Shown here one piece after another: positions 1 through 11,000 of a DNA stretch of 13,862 nucleotides (the first letter of the stretch is position 1; the number at the start of each line of letters is the position of its first letter). The notes beneath the pieces were generated by a model that searched no databases, was not told where the DNA came from, and saw only the letters and a list, made by a program, of their open reading frames with translations. Source of the DNA: Streptomyces albidoflavus (GTDB lineage: Bacteria > Actinomycetota > Actinomycetes > Streptomycetales > Streptomycetaceae). Both the position numbers and the translations under genes were made by a program. The stretch spans positions 1 to 13,862 of the forward strand of contig NZ_JOII01000060.1 in the NCBI RefSeq assembly GCF_000719955.1, read 5' to 3'.

Positions 1-114
1 CCCCGTGTCCAGACGGGCCACCACCGCGTCCAGCGCCTCCGCGAACACCGGGAAACGCTCGTACAACTCCCGGCCCATCCCCGCACGCTGCGAACCCTGA
101 CCCGAGAAGAGGAG
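1..114 (-). other. AT3 domain, acyltransferase, 3'-partial
   Basis: Only the first 38 or so residues are visible: [14 protein letters not shown], then [18 protein letters not shown] at the edge. Nucleophile and specificity motifs lie outside the window. The visible residues nearly match AT2. Confidence 0.88.
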
Positions 115-1752
115 AGCGAGTGTGCGCTCGGTGGCCCGTCCCCGCGCGGCCTCGGCCGGTTCGCCCTCGGGGCCCGCGAGGAGCACCGCACGGTGTTCGA
201 AGGTGGAGCGTCCGGTGGCCAGCGAGTGACCGATGTCGAGCGGCGCGGCGCCGGTGACCGAGGTGACGCGGGCGAGCTGCGCGTCGAGCGCCTCGCGGGT
301 CTTCGCGGACACCGGCCAGGGGACGAGGGTGGGCCTGGCGGTGGGCGTCCCGTCCTCGGGCGTCGCGGGCTCCTCGGGCTCGGGCGCCTGCTCGATCACG
401 ACGTGGGCGTTGGTGCCGCTGATGCCGAAGGAGGAGACCCCGGCACGGCGGGGGCGGCCGGTCTCGGGCCAGGCGGTGTTCTCGGTGAGCAGGCGGACGT
501 TGCCCGCGCCCCAGTCGACGTGGCTGGAGGCCTCGTCGATGTGGAGGGAGCGGGGAAGGACGCCGTGCTGGATGGCGAGTACGGTCTTGATGACGCCCGC
601 GACACCGGCGGCGGCCTGGGAGTGCCCGATGTTCGACTTCACCGAGCCGAGCAGCAACGGCCGGTCCTCGGGCCGGTCCTGCCCGTACGTCGCCAGCAGC
701 GCCTGCGCCTCGATCGGGTCGCCCAGCGGGGTGCCCGTCCCGTGTGCCTCCACGGCGTCCACGTCGGCGGCGGAGAGTCCGGCGCCCGCCAGGGCCTGGC
801 GGATGACGCGCTGCTGGGACGGGCCGTTGGGGGCGGTCAGGCCGTTGGAGGCACCGTCCTGGTTGACGGCCGAGCCGCGCACCACGGCCAGTACCTGGTG
901 GCCGTTGCGGCGGGCGTCGGAGAGCCGTTCCAGGACGAGGACGCCGGCGCCCTCGGCCCAGCCGGTCCCGTCGGCGGAGTCGGCGAACGCCTTGCAGCGG
1001 CCGCTGGTGGAGATGCCACCCTGGCGGGTGAAGCCCGAGAAGCCCATCGGGGTGGACATCACGGTGACGCCGCCCGCCAGGGCGAGGCCGCACTCGCCGT
1101 TGCGCAGGGCCTGGGCCGCCAGGTGGATGGCGACCAGCGAGGCGGAGCAGGCGGTGTCGACGGTGACGGCGGGCCCGGCGAGGTCGAAGGCGTACGACAG
1201 GCGGCCGGAGACCACGCTGGCGGTGAGGCCGGTGGTGGCGTGGCCCTCGGCGTCCTCCCGGGAGTTCATGACGACGCCGACGTAGTCGACGCCGGCCGTG
1301 CCGACGTAGACGCCGGTGCGGCTGCCGCGCAGGGAGACCGGGTCGATGCCCGCCCTCTCCACCGCCTCCCAGGTGGTCTCCAGCAGGATTCGCTGCTGCG
1401 GGTCCATGGCGACCGCCTCGCGGGGCGAGATCCCGAAGAAGCCCGCGTCGAAGGCGGCGGCGTCGACGAAGCCGCCCTCGCCCGCCGCGCTGCTGCCGGC
1501 GCCTTCGCCGTTCAGGGCGTCGAGGTCCCAGCCCCGGTCGGCGGGGAAGGGCGCGATACCGTCACGGCCCTCCTCCAGGAGCCGCCAGTACTCCTCGGGG
1601 GTCGCGACGCCTCCGGGCAGCCGGCAGGCCATGCCGACGACCGCGATGGGTTCGCGGCGGTGGGCCTCCGCCTCCTCCAGCCGCCGACGGGTCTTGTGCA
1701 GATCGGCCGTGACCCACTTGAGGTAGTCGACGAGCTTCTTGTCATCGGGCAT
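1..1752 (-). CDS. Type I modular polyketide synthase, 3'-partial (gene B): docking-KS-AT...
   Basis: The next PKS subunit in the assembly line, expected to accept the chain from ACP3 of the preceding protein. ATG at 1752-1750 begins [14 protein letters not shown], a typical N-terminal docking coiled coil, and is preceded by AGGAAGG 11 bases upstream. The frame is open for 584 codons to the left edge with no stop. The ketosynthase spans residues 34-457, with Cys202 in TACSAS, His337 in EAHGTGT and His377 in NIGHSQ, so it is an elongating KS and not a KSQ loading domain. A KS-AT linker follows (PWPVSAK ... GHSLATGR), then the acyltransferase start [11 protein letters not shown]. The window ends at residue 584 (LDTG), before the GHSxG serine and the HAFH/YASH specificity motif, so extender choice and later domains cannot be read. 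The ATG at 1745 is in another frame. Confidence 0.96.
   Translation of the reverse strand, partial: MPDDKKLVDYLKWVTADLHKTRRRLEEAEAHRREPIAVVGMACRLPGGVATPEEYWRLLEEGRDGIAPFPADRGWDLDALNGEGAGSSAAGEGGFVDAAAFDAGFFGISPREAVAMDPQQRILLETTWEAVERAGIDPVSLRGSRTGVYVGTAGVDYVGVVMNSREDAEGHATTGLTASVVSGRLSYAFDLAGPAVTVDTACSASLVAIHLAAQALRNGECGLALAGGVTVMSTPMGFSGFTRQGGISTSGRCKAFADSADGTGWAEGAGVLVLERLSDARRNGHQVLAVVRGSAVNQDGASNGLTAPNGPSQQRVIRQALAGAGLSAADVDAVEAHGTGTPLGDPIEAQALLATYGQDRPEDRPLLLGSVKSNIGHSQAAAGVAGVIKTVLAIQHGVLPRSLHIDEASSHVDWGAGNVRLLTENTAWPETGRPRRAGVSSFGISGTNAHVVIEQAPEPEEPATPEDGTPTARPTLVPWPVSAKTREALDAQLARVTSVTGAAPLDIGHSLATGRSTFEHRAVLLAGPEGEPAEAARGRATERTLALLFSGQGSQRAGMGRELYERFPVFAEALDAVVARLDTG
382..1653 (-). 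other. KS3 domain, ketosynthase
   Basis: It starts at [15 protein letters not shown]. Cys202 lies in DTACSAS (1147-1149), His337 in EAHGTGT (742-744) and His377 in NIGHSQ (622-624). TACSAS differs from the TACSSS of KS1 and KS2. It should extend the chain received from ACP3. Confidence 0.95.
794..837. repeat. 44-base direct repeat, copy in KS3
   Basis: Identical to 7314-7357. It encodes the KS segment around [12 protein letters not shown]. After a single mismatch the match resumes for at least 14 more bases. Confidence 0.93.
1654..1752 (-). other. N-terminal docking domain of gene B
   Basis: Residues 1-33, [14 protein letters not shown] through [13 protein letters not shown], form a charged amphipathic coiled coil directly ahead of the KS. 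This is the standard KS-side partner of class 1 docking helices. Hydrophobic residues recur in heptad-like spacing (Leu7, Tyr10/Leu11, Val14, Leu18, Leu25). Confidence 0.92.
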
Positions 1753-1789
1753 GACGTGGGGAACCTTCCTGTGGTGGATCAAGCTCGTC
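1753..1789 (-). other. Intergenic gap between the two PKS genes
   Basis: A 37-base gap with no convincing terminator hairpin and no promoter that I can recognise. The two genes are therefore probably co-transcribed. Confidence 0.8.
1764..1770 (-). promoter_or_regulatory. Ribosome binding site of gene B
   Basis: The minus strand reads AGGAAGG, 11 bases before the ATG at 1752-1750. It is purine-rich and complementary to the anti-Shine-Dalgarno sequence, and it supports the chosen start. The spacing is at the long end of the usual range. Confidence 0.75.
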
Positions 1790-2029
1790 TCAGAGGTCGC
1801 CCAGGCGGCCGAGCTCGTTGTCGATGAAGGCGAAGACCTCGTCGGTGCTGGCCGACTCGAAGTCGTCGTCGACGGAGGAACCGGCCTGCTCGGGGGCGTT
1901 GCCGCGCACCTGGTCGAGCATCTGGCCCAGTCGCAGGGCGAGGCCCGCGCGGGTGATCTCGTCCGGGTCCCCGGCCGACAGCAGCGTCTCGAAGCGGTCG
2001 AGTTCGGCGAGGAGCGACGGTCCCTGCGG
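1790..2029 (-). other. C-terminal docking domain of gene A
   Basis: About 80 residues after ACP3. Two predicted helices ([12 protein letters not shown] and [14 protein letters not shown]) form the usual dimerising part. A disordered Ser/Asp-rich spacer follows, then the terminal docking helix [16 protein letters not shown], ending at the stop. This matches the class 1 ACP-side docking domains of actinobacterial PKS. The likely partner is the N-terminal coiled coil of gene B. Confidence 0.9.
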
Positions 2030-5000
2030 GACGGCGTCGTCACCGGCCAGCTCGGCGACGAAGTGTTCGGCGAGCGCGGTGGGGGTCGGGTAGTCGAAGA
2101 CCAGCGTGGCGGGCAGCCGCAGCCCGGTCGCGGTCGCCAGGTGGTTACGGAGTTCCAGCGCCGTCAGCGAGTCGACGCCCAGCTCGCGGAACTCCTGGCT
2201 GACGTCGACGGACTTCGGTGAGGCGTGGCCCAGGACCCGGGCGGCCTGTTCGCGGACCAGGTCGGTGACGTACCGGACGCGCTCGGCGGCACCGAGCCCG
2301 GCGAGCTTGGCGCCGAGCGCGGCGGAAGCGCCGGCCGCGTCCGTGGAGGCGGCGGTACGGCGGCCGCTGCGGACCATGGAGCGGAACAGCGGGGGCAGGT
2401 CCTCCGGCGCCGCGCCCCTCATCGCTCCGGCGGCGAGACCGACCAGGACGAGGAAGGACTCGTCCGAGCCCCGGGCGATGTCGAACAGTTCCAGACCCTG
2501 GTCGACGGCGAGCGGCGGGAGTCCGCCGGACTGCATGCGGCGCATGTCCGTGTCGGACAGGGTGCTGGTCATGCCGCCGTCGTGGGCCCAGGGGCCCCAG
2601 GCCAGCGAGGTGCCGGCCAGGCCGAGGTGGCGCCGGTGCCGGGTGAGGGCGTCCAGGAAGGAGTTGGCCGCGGCGTAGTTGCCCTGGCCGGGGCTGCCCA
2701 TGACGCCCGCGACGGACGAGAAGGGCAGGAAGGCGGCGAGGTCGAGGTCGCGGGTCAGCTCGTGCAGGTGCCAGGCGGCGTCCACCTTGGGCCGCAGGAC
2801 GGCGGCGAGGCGTTCGGGCGTGAGGGAGGCGATCACCCCGTCGTCGAGGATGCCCGCGGTGTGCACGACGGCGGTGAGCGGGTGTGCGGCCGGGACCGCG
2901 TCGAGGAGCGCGGCCGTGGCCTCGCGGTCGGCGGTGTCGCAGGCGGCGACGGTGACCTCGGCGCCCAGTTCCCGCAGCTCGGCGGCGAGTTCGGCGGCGC
3001 CGGGGGCGTCCGCGCCGCGCCGGCTGGTCAGCAGCAGGTGGCGCATGCCGGCCCGGGCGAAGCGGCGGGCGAGGTGGCCGCCGAGCGCGCCGGTGCCGCC
3101 GGTGATGAGGACGGTCCCCTCGGGGTTCCAGCGGGGCGGCATGGTCAGCACGATCTTGCCGGTGTGCTTGGCCTGGCTCATGAAGCGGAACGCCTCGCGG
3201 GCCCGCCGGACGTCCCAGGTGCGCACCGGGAGCGGCCGCAGCGCGCCCTCGGCGAAGAGGTCGAGGAGTTCGCCGAGGAGGGCCTTGTTCCGCTCCGGTC
3301 CGGCCTCGCCGAGGTCGAAGGCCTGGTAGCGGACCTCGCCCGTGGTCTGTGGGTCGCGGATGTCGGTCTTGCCCATCTCCAGGAACCGGCCACCGGGAGC
3401 CGTGATCCGCAACGACGCGTCCACAAAGTCACCCGCCAGCGCATTCAGGACCACGTCCATGCCCGCGCCACCGGTCACCTCCCGGAACTTCTCCTCGAAA
3501 CCCAGGTCACGCGAGGACGCGATGTGAGCGTCGTCGAGCCCCAGACCCCGCAGCGTCTCCCACTTGGGCTCGCTCGCCGTGGCGAAGACCTCGGCGCCCA
3601 CGTGCCGCGCGAGCTGGATCGCCGCCATACCGACACCACCCGCACCGGCGTGGATCAGCACCCGCTCCCCCGCCTGAACCGAGGCCAGGTCACGGAAGGC
3701 GTACAGGGCGGTGAGGAAGACCAGCGGCACCGAGGCCGCGTCCCGCATGGTCCAGCCTTCGGGGACCTGGGTGACGTAGTGCTGGTCGGCGACGACGACG
3801 GGGCCGAATCCGCCGGGCACGGTGCCGAGGACGCGGTCGCCGGGGGCGAGGCCGGTGACGGCCTCGCCGACGGCGGTGACCACGCCGGCGGCCTCGGTGC
3901 CCATGGGGCCGGACTCGCCCGGGTACATGCCGAGCGCGTTCAGCACGTCGCGGAAGTTGAGACCGGCCGCCTCGACGTCGATGCGGACCTCGTGGGCGCC
4001 GAGGGGCTGGAGGACCTCCGGGCACGGGGCGAGGACCAGGTTGTCCAGGCTGCCCTTGCCGGTGGTGTCCAGGCGCCACGGGGTGCCGGTGGGGGCGAGG
4101 AGGCCGGGTGCCGTGGTGAGCCGTTCGAGCCGGCCGACCAGCGCGGTGCCCTCGCGGACGGCGAACTGGGCGTCGCCGCTGCCCAGCAGCCCCGGCAGGT
4201 CGGGCAGGAGCGCGCGCAGGGTGTCCGGGGCGTCCGCTCCGTCGAGGTCCAGCAGGACGAAGCGGTCCGGGTTCTCGGACTGGGCGGAGCGCACCAGGCC
4301 CCAGGCGGCACCGGCCGCGAGGTCGCGGACGGTCTCGGTGTCGTGCGCGGCGACCGCTCCCGTGGTGACGAAGACCAGACGGGAGTGGCCGAGCCGCTCG
4401 GCGGCCTGCCACTGCTGGAGCAGGTCGAGCGTCCGCGTGGTCAGCGCGTGGACGGCCGCCGGCACATCGGCGCCGGGGGCGTCCGGGTCCCCGGCCCCCG
4501 CCGCGTCACCGGCACCGGCGAGCGGGACGAGGACGAAGTCGGGTGCTGCGGACGGGTCGGCGTCGGGGCCGGTCAGCTCGGTGAGGGAGGCCAGGGTGGT
4601 GCCCACGCCGAAGACGTCCTCGCCGAGGGTCGCCGCGGTCAGGCCCTCGGTGGGCTTGACCGCGGGTGCGGCCGTCCAGTCCAGGCGGAAGACCGGCTCC
4701 TGGCCACCGGTGGCGACCGGGGCGCTGGGCACGGTGGGGGCGCGCAGGACCAGGGACTCGGCGCAGAGCACCGGGACGCCTTCGGCGTCGACGGCGGTCA
4801 GCCGGACCGACTCGTCCCCGAGCCGGGTGATCCGCACCCGCAGCGTGGTGGCGCCCCTGGCGTGCAGGGAGACGCCGTTCCAGGCGAAGGGCAGCAGCGG
4901 GTTCTCCTCGCTGCCCACCCCGAGGTAGCCGTTGGCGTGCTGGACGGCGTCCAGGAGCGCGGGGTGCATGCCGAAGTACTGGGCGTCCCCGGCGACCTCC

Positions 5001-8000
5001 TCGGGGAGGGCGACCTCCACGAAGGCCTCCTCACCGCGGAGCCACACCTGGCGCAGGCCCTGGAAGGACGGCCCGTACCCGGTACGGCTGTAGTCGCCGT
5101 CGAACTCCACGGAGACCGCGTCCGCCGGGGGCCAGACGGGGGCTTCGAAGGAGTCGGTGCGCTCCTGAACGGCCAGGAACCCGTCGGCGTGCCGGGACCA
5201 CGGCGCGTCGACGGCGTCGGAGGGACGGGAGTAGAAGGTGACCGACCTGGTGCCGGTGTCGTCGGGAGCGCCGACGACGACCTGGACGGAGACCGGGTGC
5301 TTCTCGTCGAGGACCATCGGCGCGGCGAGGACGAGTTCCTCGACGCGGGCGCAGCCGACCTGGTCGGCTGCGCGGATGGCCATCTCCAGGTAGCCGGTGC
5401 CCGGCATGATGACGGTGCCGCCGACACGGTGGTCGAGGAGCCAGGGGTGGACCTGCATGGAGATCTGGCTGGTGAACAGGACGCCCTCGGAGTCGGCGAG
5501 CGGGACGGCCGCGCCGAGCAGGGGGTGTTCGGCGGAGATGAGGCCGGCCGTGCTGATGTCGCCGGTGAGGGCGGCCGGGCGCGGCCAGTACCGCTCGCGC
5601 TGGAAGGCGTAGGTGGGCAGCTCGGTGCGGCGGGCGCCGGTGCCGGTGAACCAGGCGGACCAGTCCACCCGGACGCCGCTGACGTGGAGCCCGGCGACCG
5701 CGGTCAGCAGCGCGGTCTCCTCGTCGCGGTCCTTGCGCAGGGCCGGGAGGACGACTGCCTCGTCCCGGTCGTCGGCTTCGAGGACGCTCTGGGCCAGGGC
5801 GGTGAGGACACCGCCGGGTCCGATCTCCAGGAAGGCGTTGGCGCCGGCGCCGGCCAGGGCGCGGACACCGTCGGCGAAGCGGACGGTGGCGCGGACGTGC
5901 TCGACCCAGTACGCGGCCCGGGTGAGCTGTCCGGGTTCGGCGAGGGCGCCGGTGACGTCGGAGACCACCGGGATACGCGGCTCCGCGTACTCCAGGCTCT
6001 CCGCCACCTGCCGGAACGCGTCGAGCATCGGCTCCATGAGCGGGGAGTGGAAGGCGTGGCTGACCGGCAGGCGCTGCGTCTTGCGGCCCTCGGCCGCGAA
6101 CTCCTCCGCCAGGGCGAGGGCTTCGTCCTCGGTGCCGGCGATCACCACGGAGTCGGGGCCGTTCACGGCCGCCAGGGACAGGCCCTCGGTGAGCCGGGGC
6201 ACGACCTCGGCCTCGGTCGCCCGCACGGCCACCATCGCCCCGCCCGCGGGCAGTTCCTGCATCAGGCGGGCGCGGGCGGCGACCAGCCGGCAGGCGTCCT
6301 CCAGCGAGAAGACTCCCGCCACGTGGGCCGCCGCGATCTCGCCGACCGAGTGGCCCGCGACGTGGCCGGGGCGCACGCCCCACGACTCGACGAGGCGGTA
6401 CAGGGCGACCTCGACGGCGAACAGCGCGGGCTGCGTGTACCCGGTCGTGTCCAGGAGAGCCGCCGTCTCGGAGCCCTCCTCCGCGAACAGCACCTCCCGC
6501 AGCGAGGGGGTCAGGCCGGTGTCCAGCCGGGCGAGGACGGCGTCCAGTGCCTCGGCGAAGACCGGGAAACGGTCGTACAGTTCGCGGCCCATGCCGGCAC
6601 GCTGCGATCCCTGGCCGGAGAAGAGCAGGGCGAGCGAGCGCACCGCGGCCCGGCCCCGGGCGGCCTCCCACGGCGTCGTGCCGGGGCGCGCGAGGAGCAC
6701 GGCGCGGTGGTCGAAGCGGGCGCGGCCGGTGGCCAGGGAGTGGCCGACGTCGAGCGGGGCCGCGCCGTCCAGCGCGGTGACGGCCGCGATCTGCCCGTCG
6801 AGGGCCTCCTCGGACTTGGCCGACACCGGCCACGGGACGACGGTGGGCGTGGGCCCCGGCAGGAGGGCCGCACCGGGCTCGGCGGGCTCCGGGGCCGGGG
6901 CCGGGGCCTGCTCGATGATGGTGTGCGCGTTGGTGCCGCTGATGCCGAAGGACGAGATGCCCGCCCGCCAGGGCCGGCCGCTGTCGGGCCAGGCCGACTC
7001 CTCCGTGAGCAGCCGTATCGCCCCGGACTCCCAGTCGACGTGGGTCGAGGGCCGGTCGACGTGGAGGGTGCGCGGCAGGACGCCGTGGCGCATCGCCATG
7101 ACGGTCTTGATGATGCCGGCGACGCCGGCGGCGGCCTGGGTGTGGCCGATGTTCGACTTGATGGAGCCGAGCAGCAGTGGCCGGTCCGCGGGCCGGTCCT
7201 GCCCGTACGTCGCCAGCAGGGCCTGGGCCTCGATCGGGTCGCCCAGCGGGGTGCCCGTGCCGTGGCCCTCGACCGCGTCGATGTCGGAGGGGGTCAGTCC
7301 GCCGCCGGCCAGCGCCTGGCGGATGACGCGCTGCTGGGACGGGCCGTTGGGGGCGGTGAGGCCGTTGGAGGCGCCGTCCTGGTTGATGGCCGAGCCGCGC
7401 ACGACGGCGAGGACCTCGTGACCGTTGCGGCGGGCGTCGGAGAGCCGCTCGACGACGATCAGGCCGACCCCCTCCGACCAGCCGGTGCCGTCCGCCGCGT
7501 CCGCGTACGCCTTGCAGCGGCCGTCGACGGCCAGGCCGTTCTGGAGGGTGAAGCCGGAGAAGGCGGACGGGGTGCTCATCATGGTGATGCCGCCCGCCAC
7601 GGCGAGGTCGCACTCACCCGCGCGCAGCGCCTGCATCGCCCAGTGGAGGGCGACCAGTGAGGAGGAGCAGGCGGTGTCGACGGTGACCGCCGGCCCCTCC
7701 AGGCCGAACGTGTAGGCCAGCCGGCCCGAGACGACGCTGGCGGCGAGGCCGGTGCCGGCGTGGCCCTCCAGGTCCTCGCGGGAGTTCATGACGAGCGTGG
7801 AGTAGTCCTGGCCGTTGGTGCCGACGAAGACACCGGTACGGCTGCCGCGCAGTTCGTCGGCGTCGATGCCGGACCGTTCGAACGCCTCCCAGGTGGTCTC
7901 CAGGAGCAGGCGCTGCTGCGGGTCCATCGCCAGCGCCTCACGCGGGGAGATGCCGAAGAAGGCCGCGTCGAAGTCGGCCGCCCCGGAGAGGAATCCGCCG

Positions 8001-11000
8001 CGCAGGGTGGCGCTGCGGCCCCGGCCGTCGGCCCCGCCGGTCGTCAGCGTGGCGAGGTCCCAGCCTCGGTCCTCGGGGAATGCCTCGATGCCGTCGCGGC
8101 CCTCGCTGACCATGGCCCACAGGTCCTGCGGGGAGCGGACCCCGCCGGGCAGGCGGCAGGCCATGCCGACGATGACGACCGGGTCCTCGGCCAGTGCCGC
8201 CGGGGTGGCCCGGCCGGAGCCCGGGGTGTCCTGCTCGCCCAGCAGTTCGGCGAGGAGGTGTTCGGCGAGGGCCTGGGCGGTCGGGTAGTCGTAGACGGTG
8301 GTGGCGGGCAGGCGCAGGCCGGTCGCGAGGGCGATCCGGTTGGGCAGCTCGATGGCGGTGAGCGAGTCGAAGCCCAGGTCGCGGAAGTTCCGGTCGGCGG
8401 CGACGGCCTCCGGTCCTGGGTGACCGAGGACGGCTGCCGCGTGGGTGCGCACCAGTTCCGTGACGCTGTCGGTGCGCTCGTCGGCGGGAAGGCCGCGCAG
8501 CCGCTCGGCGAGCCCGGAGGCGGCCGTGCGGGCACGGTCGCGGGTGGTCTCGGCGTCGGCGAGGGCCTGCCGGGCGTCGGGCAGGTCGCGCAGGAGCGCG
8601 TTGCCGCGCATGCCGATCAGGCCGTCCAGGACCTGCGGCTGGCGCGGGTCGAACAGGACGGGTGCGGCCTCGGGCCGGGTCACGGCCTGCCGCAGTGCGG
8701 CCAGGGCCAGATCCGGGTGGACCGCCGGGTGCCCGGCTCCTGCCCTCGGGGCGGCGGGGGCGTCGTCCCCTCCGGCCTCGTCGGCGTCCCCGATCCAGGC
8801 GCCCCAGGCCATCGAGGTGGCGGGCAGCCCCTCGCTCCGGCGGCTCCGGGCGAGGGCGTCGAGTACGGCGGTGGCGGCGGCGAGGTTGGCCCGGCCCGCC
8901 GTGCCGACGGTGCCGGCGACGGAGGAGCAGAGGGCGAAGACGTCGAGGTCCAGGCCGCGGGTCAGCTCGTCCAGGTGGAGGGCGGGCGCGGTCCGCGCGT
9001 GGTGCGGAGCGGCGAACCGTTCCGGGGTCAGGTCGTCGAGGACTCCGTCGTCGACGACTGCGGCGGCGTGGACGACGGCGGAGAGCGGGGTGTCGGCGGG
9101 GATGCCGTCGAGGACGGCCGCGAGGGCGTCCCGGTCGGCGGCGTCGCAGGCGACGAGGGTGACGCGGGCACCGGCCGCCTCCAGTTCGGCGCGGAGCGCG
9201 TCGGCGCCGGGGGCGTCGGGACCGCGTCGGCCGAGGAGCACCAGGTGCGCGGCGCCGGCTCCGGCGAGCCAGCGCGCGACGTGGGCGCCGCGTCCGCCGG
9301 TACCGCCGGTGACGAGGACGGTTCCGCGGGGCTGCCAGCCGTCGCCGGGCTCCGCGGCCGGTGCCGGGACGAGCCGGCGTGCGAAGGCGGCGGAGGAGCG
9401 GACGGCCACCTGGTCCTCGCCGTCGTGTCCGGCGAGGACGGCGGCGAAGCGGCGGGCGGCGCGTTCGTCCCACGCGGAGGGCAGGTCGACGAGCCCGCCC
9501 CACACGGCGGGGTGTTCGAGGGCGGCGACCCGGCCCAGGCCCCAGACGGCGGCCTGGGCGGGGGCGGTGACGGCCTCGGAACCCGCCACCGCGACGGCTC
9601 CCCGGGTCAGGCACCACAGGGGGGCGTCGACCCCGGCGTCGAGCAGGGCCTGGAACAGGACGGCGGTCGGGGCGGCGGGCACTCCCGCCGGGTCGCCGGT
9701 GACGGCTGCCTCCGGCGTGTCGGCGAGGGCCAGCAGGGAGACCACACCGGCGAGGGCGGCGCCGTCGGCGGAGAGGGCGCGCAGGCGGTCGGCGAGCGCG
9801 TGGCGCTCGACGGTGTCCACGGTGAGGCGGACGACGTCGGTGCCGACGGCGTCGAGGACGGCGGAGATCCAGGGGTCCTCGCCGTACGCGGCGGGCACGA
9901 CGGCCAGCCAGGTTCCGGCCGGGGCGGGCGCGCCGGCCGGCAGCGACAGCGGCTTCCACGTCTCGTGGTGGCGGTTGGAGTCGACCATGGCCTGGTCCCG
10001 GCGCCGGCGCCGCCAGGTGGAGAGGGCCGGGAGTACCGCGCCGAGCGCCTCGGTGTCCACGGCCAGGTCGGTGGCGAGACGGGTCAGGTCCTCGCTCTCG
10101 ACGGCGGTCCAGAAGGCGCCGTCGAGCGGGTCGGAGGAGCCGCCGCCCGTACTGGGGTGCCGGGTGTCGGGCCAGTACCGCTCGTGCTGGAAGGCGTAGG
10201 TGGGCAGGTCGACGCGGCGGGCGCCGGTGCCCTCGAAGCAGGCGGCCCAGTCGACGGGGACGCCGGTGACGTGGAGCGTGGCGAGCGCGGTGAGCAGGGC
10301 GGGCTCCTCGGCCCGGTCCTTGCGCAGCGCGGGCGCGGTGACGGCCTCGGAGTCGGTGCCCAGGGTCTGCCGGGCGAGGGCGGTGAGGACGCCGCCGGGA
10401 CCGGCCTCCAGGTAGGCGTCGGCTCCCCGCTCGGCGAGGGCGCGGACGCCGTCGGCGAAGCGGACGGTCTCGCGGACGTGCCGCACCCAGTACTCGGGAT
10501 CGGTGAGCTGACCGGGCGCGGCGAGGGCGCCGGTGACGTTGGAGACGACGGGGAGACGCGGTTCGGCGTACGCCAGGGAGCGGGCGACCTCGCGGAACGC
10601 GTCGAGCATCGGTTCCGTGAGCGCGGAGTGGAAGGCGTGGCTGACCGGCAGGCGCTGGGTCTTGCGTCCTTCGGCCACAAACTCGGCGGCCAGCGCGGTC
10701 ACTTCGCTCTCCGGGCCGGACACGACCACGGAGTCCGGGCCGTTGACCGCAGCGAGGGAGAGTCCCTCGGTCAGCCGTGGGGCGACCTCAGCCTCGGTGG
10801 CCTGCACGGCCGCCATGGCGCCGCCGGCGGGCAGTTCCTGCATCAGGCGGGCGCGGGCGGCGACCAGCCGGCAGGCGTCCTCCAGGGAGAAGACCCCGGC
10901 CACGTGCGCGGCGGCGATCTCGCCGACGGAGTGACCGGCCACGTACTCCGGCGACACGCCCTGCGACTCCAGCAGGCGGTGCAAGGCCACCTCCACGGCG

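Noticed and set aside
1743..1745. Second ATG just inside gene B as an alternative start.
   Set aside because: It is out of frame with the KS. The ATG at 1752 gives a full docking coiled coil and has a ribosome binding site.
1753..1789. Possible terminator or promoter between the genes; GGAA/TTCC around the ribosome binding site could pair.
   Set aside because: The pairing has only four base pairs with a two-base loop and no T-run, too weak to call. No -10/-35 pair is recognisable in 37 bases.
193..1827. Plus-strand open frame of 544 codons opposite gene B.
   Set aside because: It lies antisense to the KS3 coding sequence, has the same low-complexity composition, and spans the gene junction and both docking domains.
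2225..7660. Very long open frame on the plus strand (about 1,811 codons) opposite gene A.
   Set aside because: It is antisense to continuous, motif-complete PKS domains. Its translation is low-complexity, rich in Gly, Ala, Arg, Asp and Glu, with no recognisable domain. Such shadow frames are expected where the real gene has G/C at nearly every third base.
8642..10120. KR2 acting as a C2-type epimerase despite lost reductase activity.
   Set aside because: AT1 carries malonyl-type HAFH, so the intermediate has no alpha-methyl to epimerise, and the Tyr is lost as well as the Asn and Lys.
10120..10352. Remnant dehydratase between AT1 and KR2.
   Set aside because: After the YAFQHERYW linker the sequence enters the KR structural half directly. 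There is no HxxxGxxxxP motif and no room for a DH.
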